Part shown: piece after piece, positions 25,501 to 33,453 of the stretch
Layout: each line of letters starts with the position of its first letter
Position numbering within the stretch: position 1 is the first letter of the stretch
NCBI RefSeq assembly: GCF_016741815.1
Contig: NZ_JAERRJ010000019.1
Coordinates: 1-64,000, forward strand
Source: Nocardia acididurans
GTDB taxonomy: Bacteria; Actinomycetota; Actinomycetes; Mycobacteriales; Mycobacteriaceae
Reading direction: 5' to 3'
Length of the DNA stretch: 64,000 nucleotides
The notes under the pieces: generated by a model
Databases searched by the model: none
Told to the model about the DNA's origin: nothing
What the model saw: the letters and a program-made list of their open reading frames with translations, nothing else
Program-made: the position numbers and the translations under genes

Positions 25501-26232
25501 CTAGCAACTTCTCGGCTCATCCCGTCGGCGAGGACTTACCGGCAGTGGGAGGTCAGGAGGCCTCACGACCCCCGATTCGGACGACAGTGCCTCGCAGTAG
25601 CGCTCGATCGCCCGCTCGATCAGCTCCGATGCCGCTCGCGCCACCACGAGCCGGGCGGTGGCCAAGTCGGTCTCAAGACGCACGTGCTCGGAGGCCGAGC
25701 GCGGTGGCCGCCCTAAATCGAGTCCGATCAGCCCTCGCAACAGCGTGTTCGCGTGTTGTTCGGTCAGTCGGGCGCAGTCGGCTGCCAGTTGCTGGAGCAG
25801 GCGCTGCGCGTCGGCGGGGTCGACCCCGGCCGCGGTCAGCCGCCCCGACAGTTCCACGCACCACGGTGCGAGCGTCCACGCCGATGGCACCGGTGGTGCG
25901 GCTCGGTCGGTCATCACTGGTGGGACCTCGATGGTTAGGGCTGGAACGGGCGGTACTTGTTCAGCGCCATTGACTCCCAGGACCTCACCCAGGCCATCCC
26001 CGCGATCCCAGGCGTCGAGCAGTTCACGAATTCCGTTGAGCCGCATGCCTCGTCCGAGCAGCCGCCCGATGGTCTGCAATCGATCCAGATGATTGGGGTT
26101 GTAGTAGCCGATCCGGCCCCGGACCTCGGGCGATGGCAGCAGTCCTCGCTCGTGGTAGACGCGGATGCTGCGTACTGTGGTCTCCGCGGCACGGGCCAGA
26201 TCGTCGATGGTGTACTCCGACTCTCCCGCCAT
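25501..26232 (-). CDS. MerR-family regulator
   Basis: 243 residues on the minus strand from ATG 26232; the AGGAGG at 26234-26239 is unusually close, so the true start may differ slightly. The N-terminal winged helix is clear: YTIDDLARAAETTVRSIRVY, ERGLLPSPEVRGRIGYYNPN, HLDRLQTIGRLLGRGM and LNGIRELLDAW. The C-terminal 150 residues form an effector-type helical domain (LTAAGVDPADAQRLLQQLAA, then LVVARAASELIERAIERY) without cysteines, so a metal sensor is unlikely. It precedes the decarboxylase gene by 62 bases on the same strand and probably controls it. A perfect CCGTT-GAAT-AACGG palindrome lies 56 bases upstream. Confidence 0.85.
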   Translation of the reverse strand: MAGESEYTIDDLARAAETTVRSIRVYHERGLLPSPEVRGRIGYYNPNHLDRLQTIGRLLGRGMRLNGIRELLDAWDRGDGLGEVLGVNGAEQVPPVPALTIEVPPVMTDRAAPPVPSAWTLAPWCVELSGRLTAAGVDPADAQRLLQQLAADCARLTEQHANTLLRGLIGLDLGRPPRSASEHVRLETDLATARLVVARAASELIERAIERYCEALSSESGVVRPPDLPLPVSPRRRDEPRSC

Positions 26233-26287
26233 ACCTCCTACAGTAACCCGATTTGAACCCACGTCCAGCGGTTCATGATGCAATGAC

Positions 26288-26301
26288 CCGTTGAATAACG
26301 G
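26288..26301. promoter_or_regulatory. Box B palindrome, copy 2 (perfect)
   Basis: CCGTT-GAAT-AACGG between the divergent merR (minus) and whiB-like (plus) genes, followed by CACAAAGTATTG. Confidence 0.5.
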
Positions 26302-26450
26302 CACAAAGTATTGAAGTACGTTCGGCGATGGGATACCGTCCGAGTACCAGCTAGTCGGCTGGGGTTTCCGGGGACTGTTGAGCAGCCCTGACGAAGGCTC
26401 AAACATGGGCGCGCCATCGCGGTGCGCGCCCAGGTACCCCGGAGATGGCA

Positions 26451-26894
26451 ATGAACACACGGAGTCGGTGGTTGGATGCGGGCGCACCAGAGACGGTAGA
26501 GGTTCCGTCCACGCCCCGCCGCGAAGTACGGCGCCCACCCTGCGCTGATCAACCCGATACCTGGGATCTGGATACCGGATCGCCCGACGTCTGGCGCCTG
26601 GCAGTCCGAATATGCCTGGAATGCCCGTTGCTGCAGGGCTGCCAGGATCTCGTCGAAACACTCGCCGCCCGCGGCGACGGCCCGCGGGCCATGATCTGGG
26701 CCGGGGTCGGCTACGACAACTCCGGCAAGGCAATCGACAATCTTGATCGCTACCGAGGCGCACCCAGCGAAACGCGCCGCCCGTTGCGCATCATCCGCAC
26801 CGGGGGCGACCCCGTCCACGCCGAGAGCGCGCTGCGCGCGCCCGCTCGCCGCATCATCCTCGGACGACAGATCCCCGGCATCGAGGCCTGCTGA
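26451..26894 (+). CDS. WhiB-like iron-sulfur protein (divergent)
   Basis: 147 residues from ATG 26451, with GGAG 6 bases upstream. The cysteine pattern C-x23-C-x2-C-x5-C (PPCADQPD, ICLECPLLQGC) matches the [4Fe-4S] ligands of WhiB proteins, and a relaxed version of the G[VI]WGG turn appears as MIWAGVGYD. The C-terminal basic tail (RRPLRIIR and APARRIILGR) could contact DNA. WhiB proteins are actinobacterial regulators that work with the primary sigma factor and respond to redox signals; they are common on large plasmids and phages of the group. The divergence from core WhiB lines keeps the call below certainty. The ROK gene follows after 36 bases. Confidence 0.72.
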   Translation: MNTRSRWLDAGAPETVEVPSTPRREVRRPPCADQPDTWDLDTGSPDVWRLAVRICLECPLLQGCQDLVETLAARGDGPRAMIWAGVGYDNSGKAIDNLDRYRGAPSETRRPLRIIRTGGDPVHAESALRAPARRIILGRQIPGIEAC

Positions 26895-26933
26895 ACACAC
26901 GAAACCCACCACATCCGCGACGAATGAGGATTG

Positions 26934-27842
26934 ATGACGATCCTGGCACTCGAAATCGGTCCCACCCGATTCGCCGCCGGCCGTATCAGTGAAACCGCAG
27001 GCGCACAGGACACCCGCGAGATACCCACACCCGCGCACTCCGCCTGGGACCACTGCCGCGACCTGCTACTCGAGGTAGCCGGCACCGACCGAGTGCTGGC
27101 AGTCGGCATCGCCGCCTCCGGACCGATCGACATGACCGCCGGCGTGATCGCCTCGAACGCCATCCCCGAATGGCGCGCCGGGTTCGCCATCGAGAAGGCG
27201 GTCAAGGAACTGTTCCCCCACGCGGTCGTGCTGCTCACCCTCGACGGTGTCTGCCTGGCCATGGCCGAACGCCAATTCGGCGCCGCCCGCGACGTGCCCG
27301 ACTCGGTGACGATCAATGTCACGTCACGGATCACCGGTGGCATCACCATCGGCGGGCTGGCCCTGGTCGGACGGACCGGCAACGCCGGCAACATCGGCCA
27401 CGTCCTCGTGCCCGGGTTCGACGATGTCTGCGAATGCGGCGGACACGGATGCCTCGAAGCCGTCGCGGGCGGCACCGCCATGCTGCGCTGGGCACGCGCA
27501 CGCGGATGGTCGGGAAACGACGGGAAGGCACTCATCACCTCCGGCTACATCGGGGAGGAAACCGCCGTCAGCACCCTCGAACGCGCGGGCACCGCGCTCG
27601 GGCGGGCGATCGCCTCGGTCGCCGCGCTGCTCGACGTCGACCTGGTCATCGTCGGCGGAAATATGGCCGGCGCGGGCCCAGCTCTGTGGATTCCCATGCG
27701 CCGGGCGGTCTCCGACCACGCACGCCTGGGCTATCTGCCCGGCCTGCGCGTCGTCGGTTCGGATCTGGGCGACAACGCGATTCTCATCGGCGCGGGCCTG
27801 CTGGCCCTGGCCACCCAGCAACGAGCCCGCCCCAACTTCTGA
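26934..27842 (+). CDS. ROK-family protein (sugar kinase or regulator type)
   Basis: 302 residues from ATG 26934 with GAGGA just upstream. The ROK fold is visible in order: ALEIGPTRFAAGRI (the ATP phosphate-1 strand, with E instead of the usual D), AVGIAASGPID, the zinc-type motif CECGGHGCLEAVAGG (consensus CxCGxxGCxE), and a C-terminal IVGGNMAGAG (adenosine segment). The catalytic Asp region usually read as 'NDanaa' is LTLDGVCLA here, so glucokinase activity is uncertain. ROK proteins act as hexose kinases or, with an HTH, as repressors; no HTH is present. It follows the WhiB-like gene by 39 bases, probably in one operon. Confidence 0.8.
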   Translation: MTILALEIGPTRFAAGRISETAGAQDTREIPTPAHSAWDHCRDLLLEVAGTDRVLAVGIAASGPIDMTAGVIASNAIPEWRAGFAIEKAVKELFPHAVVLLTLDGVCLAMAERQFGAARDVPDSVTINVTSRITGGITIGGLALVGRTGNAGNIGHVLVPGFDDVCECGGHGCLEAVAGGTAMLRWARARGWSGNDGKALITSGYIGEETAVSTLERAGTALGRAIASVAALLDVDLVIVGGNMAGAGPALWIPMRRAVSDHARLGYLPGLRVVGSDLGDNAILIGAGLLALATQQRARPNF

Positions 27843-27857
27843 GATCACCTTGAATGA

Positions 27858-27873
27858 ACCGTTATGCAACGGT
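27858..27873. promoter_or_regulatory. Box B palindrome, copy 3 (perfect 6-4-6)
   Basis: ACCGTT-ATGC-AACGGT followed by ACATTAAC, 77 bases before the gene at 27950. The first 11 bases recur at 46089-46099. Confidence 0.5.
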
Positions 27874-27949
27874 ACATTAACAAAAGGCTCGCTTCTTTCG
27901 GTAGTCGAGGAGAGCCGTCCAGGCTTCAGGCGACGAGAGAAGCACCCTA

Positions 27950-29080
27950 GTGATCCCATGGCTGACTCTGGAGACACTGGCCCCCGACATTGTCTCGGTG
28001 GCGTCGGTGGGCGACACCCCCCGCAACTTCGCCAGCTGGCAACGTGTCCTGCAACGGTTGCTGTCGAAATCACCCGCGTGCTACGACAGTCTCACCACCC
28101 GCGACCTGGCGGACACCGTCCGCACAGCCAGACAACGCGGCGCCGGCACCGACCTGACGGTGCCCACCAACTCCGGACGCTACCGCCTGCTCACCCGGCC
28201 TGTGTTCGGGCCCCGCGGCGATGTGCACGCCGTCCGCCTCTGGCTCGGACCCGCCAACATCTCGGTCCCCACACCGCGACCCGCGGTCGGGGTCATCTGG
28301 AACCTCGACACCCAGACCGTCCTGCAACCCGATACCATCACGCAGCTGTGCGGCGCGGGCGCCGAAACCTACCTGCCCACCGTGTCCATCGCCGAACTGT
28401 TCCAACGAATCTCGGTGTTCGACCAGCACGCCGAGCTGCTGGACCTGCTCTACGACCCCGACAACGGCGGCAAACTGCAGTTCGAGGCCGGCACACTCGA
28501 CCGACGCGGCCGCACAGGCCGGTGGCGTATCTCCGTGCGCACCCGGGTCGACGACAAAGGCCGCGGCGCGTGGTGGTTGATCGAAGACGTCACCACCTCC
28601 ACCAGCACTCCCGCCGCCCGCACACCGGTCGACAGCGTGGGGCTTCGTGAAGCTCACCGTCGCGCTGGCACCCATCTGGCCTTGATCCAGCTCGAACGCA
28701 CCAGCATCGCCCACTGGCTCACCGACCCCGCACCGTGGATGCGCTGGGACTGCCTCTACCATCCCGTCGACGTCTTCCACCCTCACGACCGCGCCCAGCT
28801 GAGCGCGGTCTGCCACCAACTGCGCCTCACCGACAGCGCGAGCCTGTCGATCCGCACTCTCACCTACCGCGGCGACTACACACCGACACAGATGGTTCTC
28901 TACCCCCACCCGGGCTTCCCGCACCATCACCTGGCCCTGGCTCAACTAGCCTGCGCACCAAGCGAATCCAGGACGGCCACCACTGTGCTACCGCCCGGCC
29001 TCGACGCGTTCGCCGAACGACAGCAGGTCGGATACGAAGCCCAACTCCGAGAGATCCTGGCCCGCGACTGCGCGAGCTGA
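27950..29080 (+). CDS. PAS/GAF-like protein at the head of the conjugation cluster
   Basis: 376 residues from GTG 27950. Two regions look like sensory-type alpha/beta domains: residues about 70-100 with GRYRLLTRPVFGPRGDVHAVRLW and residues about 180-215 with RWRISVRTRVDDKGRGAWWLIEDV; the rest is helical with many His and Trp residues (HWLTDPAPWMRWDCLYHPVDVF). This resembles Mycobacteriales proteins annotated with GAF/DUF5593-type domains, an assignment I hold only loosely. No output domain is seen. It is followed by a TTCCC-type operator and then the T4SS genes, so it may be a cytosolic factor of the transfer system. Confidence 0.52.
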   Translation: MIPWLTLETLAPDIVSVASVGDTPRNFASWQRVLQRLLSKSPACYDSLTTRDLADTVRTARQRGAGTDLTVPTNSGRYRLLTRPVFGPRGDVHAVRLWLGPANISVPTPRPAVGVIWNLDTQTVLQPDTITQLCGAGAETYLPTVSIAELFQRISVFDQHAELLDLLYDPDNGGKLQFEAGTLDRRGRTGRWRISVRTRVDDKGRGAWWLIEDVTTSTSTPAARTPVDSVGLREAHRRAGTHLALIQLERTSIAHWLTDPAPWMRWDCLYHPVDVFHPHDRAQLSAVCHQLRLTDSASLSIRTLTYRGDYTPTQMVLYPHPGFPHHHLALAQLACAPSESRTATTVLPPGLDAFAERQQVGYEAQLREILARDCAS

Positions 29081-29085
29081 CGACT

Positions 29086-29101
29086 CTCCCACCGGTGGGA
29101 A
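29086..29101. promoter_or_regulatory. Box A palindrome, copy 1 (before tcpC)
   Basis: CTCCC-ACCGGT-GGGAA; differs from TTCCC-N6-GGGAA at the first base. TAGCAT at 29134-29139, 7 bases before the ATG at 29147, could be the -10 of a leaderless transcript. Confidence 0.6.
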
Positions 29102-29146
29102 TAGTTGCCAACCCCGCCTGATCGGTCGCTCCCTAGCATTTCGAGA

Positions 29147-30145
29147 ATGCGCACAGCGAATCACCAGATTCACGAAACCGGCAGCGAACTACTGCGCCGG
29201 ATGAAGGTGCGCCGCCGACGCGACACCCTGCTCATGATCACACTCGCGGTCCTGGCCACCCTGGGCGGAGGCCACGCCATCCTCGAAGTCTTCGACACCG
29301 AGCCGGAACCGGTCATCTACGAACCGCCCGACATCACCACCGGCCAAGCCCAACTCGTCGGCGCCTTCGCCCAGCAATTCGTGCTCACCTACCTCAGCAC
29401 ACCTGCCAGCCAACGAGACAAGCTCAACGACTTTCTGCCGCAGGACCAGCAGCTGCAATTGCCAGCGGCCGGGTTGCAGGTCAGCGATCCGCTGGTCATG
29501 TACTCCGCCCGCACCATCACCACCGCCGAACTCGACATCTGGGCGGTCACCGTCTCGGTCCGCACCAACCGGACAACCACCGCCAACGATTCCCGCGTCT
29601 ACTACCGAGTGGGCGTCGCCGCGGCACGCGGGCGGCTGCGCGCGTTGGCCCTGCCCGCTGTCGTCAACCCACCCGGTGTGGGCCGAGACCTCGAGTTCGC
29701 CTACACCACCGAGTGCACCGGTGAAACCCCACTCGCCCAGGTTGTTTCAGGGTTTCTCACCGCATTCCTCACCGGCTCGGGTGATATCGCCCGCTACATC
29801 AGCATCGATGCCAGCATCAACGTGCTCACCGCACCGCCGTTCCACAGCGCCGAACTCGCCCGTCTGCGCAGCACCGACTCCTCCTGTGGGAACGACTCGG
29901 CATCCGCGCAGGTCCTGGCCACCGTCACACCCAAGTCCTCCGGCACCGACACCGCAGCGTCGCTGGCCTTTCCCTTGACGGTGCACCGAAACGGTGGGCA
30001 ATGGCAGGTCGTCTCGATCGACCCCACCCCGGCACTGGCCAACCCGCTGACCGTGCTCGCCGGACCCGGCCTCGGCACACAAGCCGCCAGCCCCAGCACC
30101 ACGACCTCGAGCACGGCGCCCATACCGCCCGCCACCCAGAACTGA
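29147..30145 (+). CDS. TcpC-like conjugation protein (VirB8-type)
   Basis: 332 residues from ATG 29147. A basic N-terminus (LLRRMKVRRRRDT) leads to one membrane helix (LLMITLAVLATLGGGHAIL, about residues 28-46). The extracytoplasmic part contains two NTF2-like alpha/beta units: FAQQFVLTYLSTPASQRDKL to the strand pair WAVTVSVRTNR and VYYRVGVAAARGRLRAL, then VVSGFLTAFLTGSGDIARYI to QVLATVTPKS and NGGQWQVVSID. This single-helix plus double NTF2 layout defines TcpC of clostridial pCW3 and ICE relatives, a functional match of VirB8 in T4SS channels. The tail is Ser/Thr/Pro-rich. It starts the T4SS operon. Confidence 0.82.
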   Translation: MRTANHQIHETGSELLRRMKVRRRRDTLLMITLAVLATLGGGHAILEVFDTEPEPVIYEPPDITTGQAQLVGAFAQQFVLTYLSTPASQRDKLNDFLPQDQQLQLPAAGLQVSDPLVMYSARTITTAELDIWAVTVSVRTNRTTTANDSRVYYRVGVAAARGRLRALALPAVVNPPGVGRDLEFAYTTECTGETPLAQVVSGFLTAFLTGSGDIARYISIDASINVLTAPPFHSAELARLRSTDSSCGNDSASAQVLATVTPKSSGTDTAASLAFPLTVHRNGGQWQVVSIDPTPALANPLTVLAGPGLGTQAASPSTTTSSTAPIPPATQN

Positions 30146-30161
30146 GTGATCGGAGAAGACC

Positions 30162-30428
30162 ATGAGTTCCAGCCTGACCGATATCCTCTACCGCGCTACG
30201 TCGATGACCCGTGTGGCAGCTCTGATCTGCCTAGGTGCGGTCGCGACGTGGCTCATCATCGCCGACGGCGCCAAGGACAAGCTCTCACCAGGAAAAGTTC
30301 TGGGAATCGCTGCATCAGCGGTCCTGGCAGCCATCCTGATCTGGACTCTTCCCACTCTGATCAACTACGCCCGCGTCGACTCCGAGCGGATTGTCCCCGC
30401 CCATCCCGTCGGCGGATACAACCGCTGA
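30162..30428 (+). CDS. small two-helix membrane protein of the T4SS operon
   Basis: 88 residues with GGAGAAG before ATG 30162. Two membrane helices (about residues 17-36, RVAALICLGAVATWLIIADG, and 48-66, IAASAVLAAILIWTLPTLI) separated by a charged loop (AKDKLSPGK). Position between TcpC and the TcpE-like gene, size and topology match TcpD- or VirB2-type small proteins of T4SS clusters; sequence alone does not prove it. Its stop overlaps the next start (TGATG at 30426-30430), so the two are coupled. Confidence 0.68.
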   Translation: MSSSLTDILYRATSMTRVAALICLGAVATWLIIADGAKDKLSPGKVLGIAASAVLAAILIWTLPTLINYARVDSERIVPAHPVGGYNR

Positions 30429-30937
30429 TGGCCGAGGTCATCAAAGTATTCACGCCGATCAAACGAGTACCCGTGATGGTCGGCAAAGCCCAGAACGGCC
30501 AGAAGCTGCCCTTCGGGCCGTACACGCTACCTCAGATCGGCGCCGGCACGGTCCTGCTGCTGCTGTCGTGCCTGGGAGCGCTGAACCTCCCGGCCAATCC
30601 AGCGGTCACCTTCCTGGGCGGTCTGGCGATCACTGTAACCACCGTGCTCGGGTTGGGGCTGATCCCCTACACTGGAGTCCGTCTCACCTCCCGCATCTTG
30701 TGGCTTGCGCGACTGCTGATCAACCACAAACCAGTAGCAGCCTCAGGGATCCCGGTCACTGCGGAATCCGCACGCACCACCGTAATTATCGAGGAATCGG
30801 TCGTTCTGGTGCTGCCCGCGCCCACCCCCGCGAAGACACTGACGGCATCACCCCTGCCCGCGACGGCCGCTCCGAACGACAGGCTGACATTCCGAGCCAT
30901 CCCACCGGCCGATCATCTCCGCGCGGAAGGCAGTTGA
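30428..30937 (+). CDS. TcpE-like membrane protein (VirB3-type)
   Basis: 169 residues from ATG 30428, overlapping the previous stop. The N-terminus (KVFTPIKRVPVMVGKAQNG, then LPFGPYTLPQIGAG) resembles the TcpE family start, followed by two adjacent hydrophobic segments (TVLLLLSCLGALNL and FLGGLAITVTTVLGLGLIPY) and a conserved-looking LTSRILWLARLLINHKP amphipathic part. The C-terminal 60 residues are Pro/Thr/Ala-rich. TcpE couples the VirB4-type ATPase to the membrane in Gram-positive T4SSs, and the ATPase gene follows directly, starting 3 bases after this stop. Confidence 0.72.
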   Translation: MAEVIKVFTPIKRVPVMVGKAQNGQKLPFGPYTLPQIGAGTVLLLLSCLGALNLPANPAVTFLGGLAITVTTVLGLGLIPYTGVRLTSRILWLARLLINHKPVAASGIPVTAESARTTVIIEESVVLVLPAPTPAKTLTASPLPATAAPNDRLTFRAIPPADHLRAEGS

Positions 30938-30939
30938 TC

Positions 30940-33453
30940 GTGTTCGGCACCGATCTGCAACCCACCACCGCTATCCGCGGCAACCTCCAGTTCACTCGTT
31001 CGGGACTGGTCACCGCCACCTACTTCATGCAACCCCTGAGCTATGGATTCCGATCCGCCTCCGACAAGTTCGAGGTGAAGTCGGCCCACCACGCACTGGT
31101 CAACAACCTTCCGGTCGGTTCGCTACTTCTCGGAATCCAGTCCAGACTCGACACCCTCGACACCCTCGGCAAGATGGTAGAAGGTATCGACCTCAGCACG
31201 TGTGCCGACTACGCCGACGAAGTGGTCGCCGCCTACGGTCGCATTCGCGCTATCGAGTCCCGCACCAGGCTGTTCCTGCTCACAATCCCGGTCGGCTCCA
31301 CGAACACCGGACTGAACACGATGACTCGCACTCTTCGTGGATCCACCACGTTCGACGCGACCACGCTCACCCGAGCCGATCTCGACAAGTACGACAACAC
31401 CGCCTCCGAAGTGCTCTCGCGTATCGGCGGCGAGTTCGATCCGGTCCCGGTCCCTGCGGCATTCTTTCAATGGCTGTGGGAGCACTACCTCTCTCGCGGT
31501 GCCGGCAACGACCCGAGCGCGCCGACTCGTCCCGGCGCACTCGACGACGCGACCGCCGCCGTCTTCAGATCCGCAGTCCTCGACGAAGGCGCCCGCACCG
31601 ACAGCACCCGACGCCTGCGGCCTTCCTTCGCACCTGTCCTGAAAGTCGTTCAAGAAGATCCCGAGGCCCCGCCCTCCTACCAAACCTTGCTCACTCCTCG
31701 CTCTTTTCCCTACGCGGGCATGCATTTTCCCGGCGGAAGCGAGTTCCTCAGCGTTCTCGAAGGCCTCGAGGACGTCACCGTGGACTGGGCCATCCGGATC
31801 ACCACCACTCCCGCCGACACGGTCCTCAAGAACAACGAACTGAGCCTGCGCCGACTCGGCGAGCAAATGGATCAGCGTGACCAGGAAATCTCCTTCGCTC
31901 AGAGCTCCCTCATGTCCAAGGCACACATGCTCGGCGAGTACAACCAGCACTTCGAAGTCCACCCCGGCGAGTCCGAGGTCTCGTTCACCACCGTGCTCGC
32001 CATCGGAAGCCCCACCCGCGACATCACGCTCGATGCCGTCAACACACTCAAACGCCGCTACAAGCGCTACCAGATCGAAATGACCGCCCCCGTCGGTGCT
32101 CAAACCGACCTGTGGTCCCTACTGATTCCCGGCAGCACTCACCGACGGGCATACGACGACTTCGCCCACATCATCCCCTCCGATATGTGGGCGGGATTCG
32201 TCCCCTTCACCACCCATCAGATCGGTGACGACAGCGGACCGGTCATCGGCGTGAACCTCATGTCAGGGCACTTCGAACCCATCCATTTCGGCATCATGGA
32301 AGCGGCCCTGCACGACCTCTCGGCGTCGTTCGCCGTCACAGGTGAACTCGGCTCGGGCAAGTCCTTCTTCCTCAAACTCATCGCGGCACTGGTCCACGAC
32401 ATGGGTGGGCAGTTTCTCGCTATCGACCGCAGCCACGTAGGGGAGTGGGCCCACTTCGCCACCGCAATCGACGATGCCATCGTCATCGACCTCACCGAAC
32501 CCACCATCTCCCTCGATCCCCTGCGTATGTTCGACAGCGCTGTCGCCGGAGAACACACCATGGACTCCCTACTGCCCCTGCTCGACGTCTCCGCTACCTC
32601 CGGAATCGGAACCGCCGCTTCAACGCTTCTGACCCCCCGCGGACTGAACGAACACCACATCAAATGTCTGCTCGATCTCGTCCTCGTGGCTCGCACACTC
32701 GCGACCGACTCCGATACCGCCGATGACTACCGTGAGCTCGCACAGCGTCTGAGCTCTCTGATCGACCGAGTTCCTGTGCTGTTCGACCGGACGCTCCCGC
32801 CGTTGCGCTTGGACGCTGCCGCCACCGTCGTGCGCACCCATCGCCTCGCGCTACCCACCGCCGAAGAGCTCACAACACCCCACCTATATCAACGACTTCC
32901 CCTGACCAAGAGACTGGGTACCGCCCTCTACGAACTCGTCGGTGTCGCCGCACGAACCGCGTTTCTTTCCGACAACGGCCGCTTCGGGCTGCTCGTCGGC
33001 GACGAAGCCCATCACTTCACCCAGACCCACGTCGGTGCTGCCGTCACTTCAGACTTCAGCCGCGACGGTCGCAAGCACCTCGCTGCCATCGCGCTGGCAT
33101 CGCACGATCCCGCCTCCGACTTCCAAGGCGCTGCCCACAATCTGATACCCACTCGGTTCGTCTTCCGCCAACGGGATGAGGTTCTGGCCCGAAATAGTCT
33201 CGAATGGCTCGGCGTGGATCTCAATTCCACTCCGTACCTGCTGCAGATCCTGCGCGAAGAGACCTCGCCACCCACCGGCACCGGCAGGCAAGTACTCGAA
33301 GCACGCCGCGGTGAGATGTTCATGCGGGACGCACTCAACCGAATCGGACGAGGCAAGGTCCTCGGTCCCGCTCGCATCGACCGTGCCCGTGCCATCAGCA
33401 GCACACCCACAACAAACCTTGCCGGACGCTCGAGCAGTGGAGCATTCCCATGA
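30940..33453 (+). CDS. VirB4/TcpF-like conjugation ATPase
   Basis: 837 residues from GTG 30940 (GGAAGG 9 bases upstream); the upstream extension of the frame is Arg-rich shadow. The N-terminal 450 residues are the VirB4-type domain; the ATPase part has Walker A GELGSGKSF (about residue 468), a Walker B-like LLVGDEAHHF (about residue 686), and the C-terminal FVFRQRDEVLARNSLEWLG segment. Family members energise assembly and transfer through T4SS channels as membrane-associated hexamers. The end overlaps the next start by 4 bases (ATGA). With TcpC, TcpE and VirB6 genes around it, this is the core of a Gram-positive conjugation machine. Confidence 0.88.
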   Translation: MFGTDLQPTTAIRGNLQFTRSGLVTATYFMQPLSYGFRSASDKFEVKSAHHALVNNLPVGSLLLGIQSRLDTLDTLGKMVEGIDLSTCADYADEVVAAYGRIRAIESRTRLFLLTIPVGSTNTGLNTMTRTLRGSTTFDATTLTRADLDKYDNTASEVLSRIGGEFDPVPVPAAFFQWLWEHYLSRGAGNDPSAPTRPGALDDATAAVFRSAVLDEGARTDSTRRLRPSFAPVLKVVQEDPEAPPSYQTLLTPRSFPYAGMHFPGGSEFLSVLEGLEDVTVDWAIRITTTPADTVLKNNELSLRRLGEQMDQRDQEISFAQSSLMSKAHMLGEYNQHFEVHPGESEVSFTTVLAIGSPTRDITLDAVNTLKRRYKRYQIEMTAPVGAQTDLWSLLIPGSTHRRAYDDFAHIIPSDMWAGFVPFTTHQIGDDSGPVIGVNLMSGHFEPIHFGIMEAALHDLSASFAVTGELGSGKSFFLKLIAALVHDMGGQFLAIDRSHVGEWAHFATAIDDAIVIDLTEPTISLDPLRMFDSAVAGEHTMDSLLPLLDVSATSGIGTAASTLLTPRGLNEHHIKCLLDLVLVARTLATDSDTADDYRELAQRLSSLIDRVPVLFDRTLPPLRLDAAATVVRTHRLALPTAEELTTPHLYQRLPLTKRLGTALYELVGVAARTAFLSDNGRFGLLVGDEAHHFTQTHVGAAVTSDFSRDGRKHLAAIALASHDPASDFQGAAHNLIPTRFVFRQRDEVLARNSLEWLGVDLNSTPYLLQILREETSPPTGTGRQVLEARRGEMFMRDALNRIGRGKVLGPARIDRARAISSTPTTNLAGRSSSGAFP

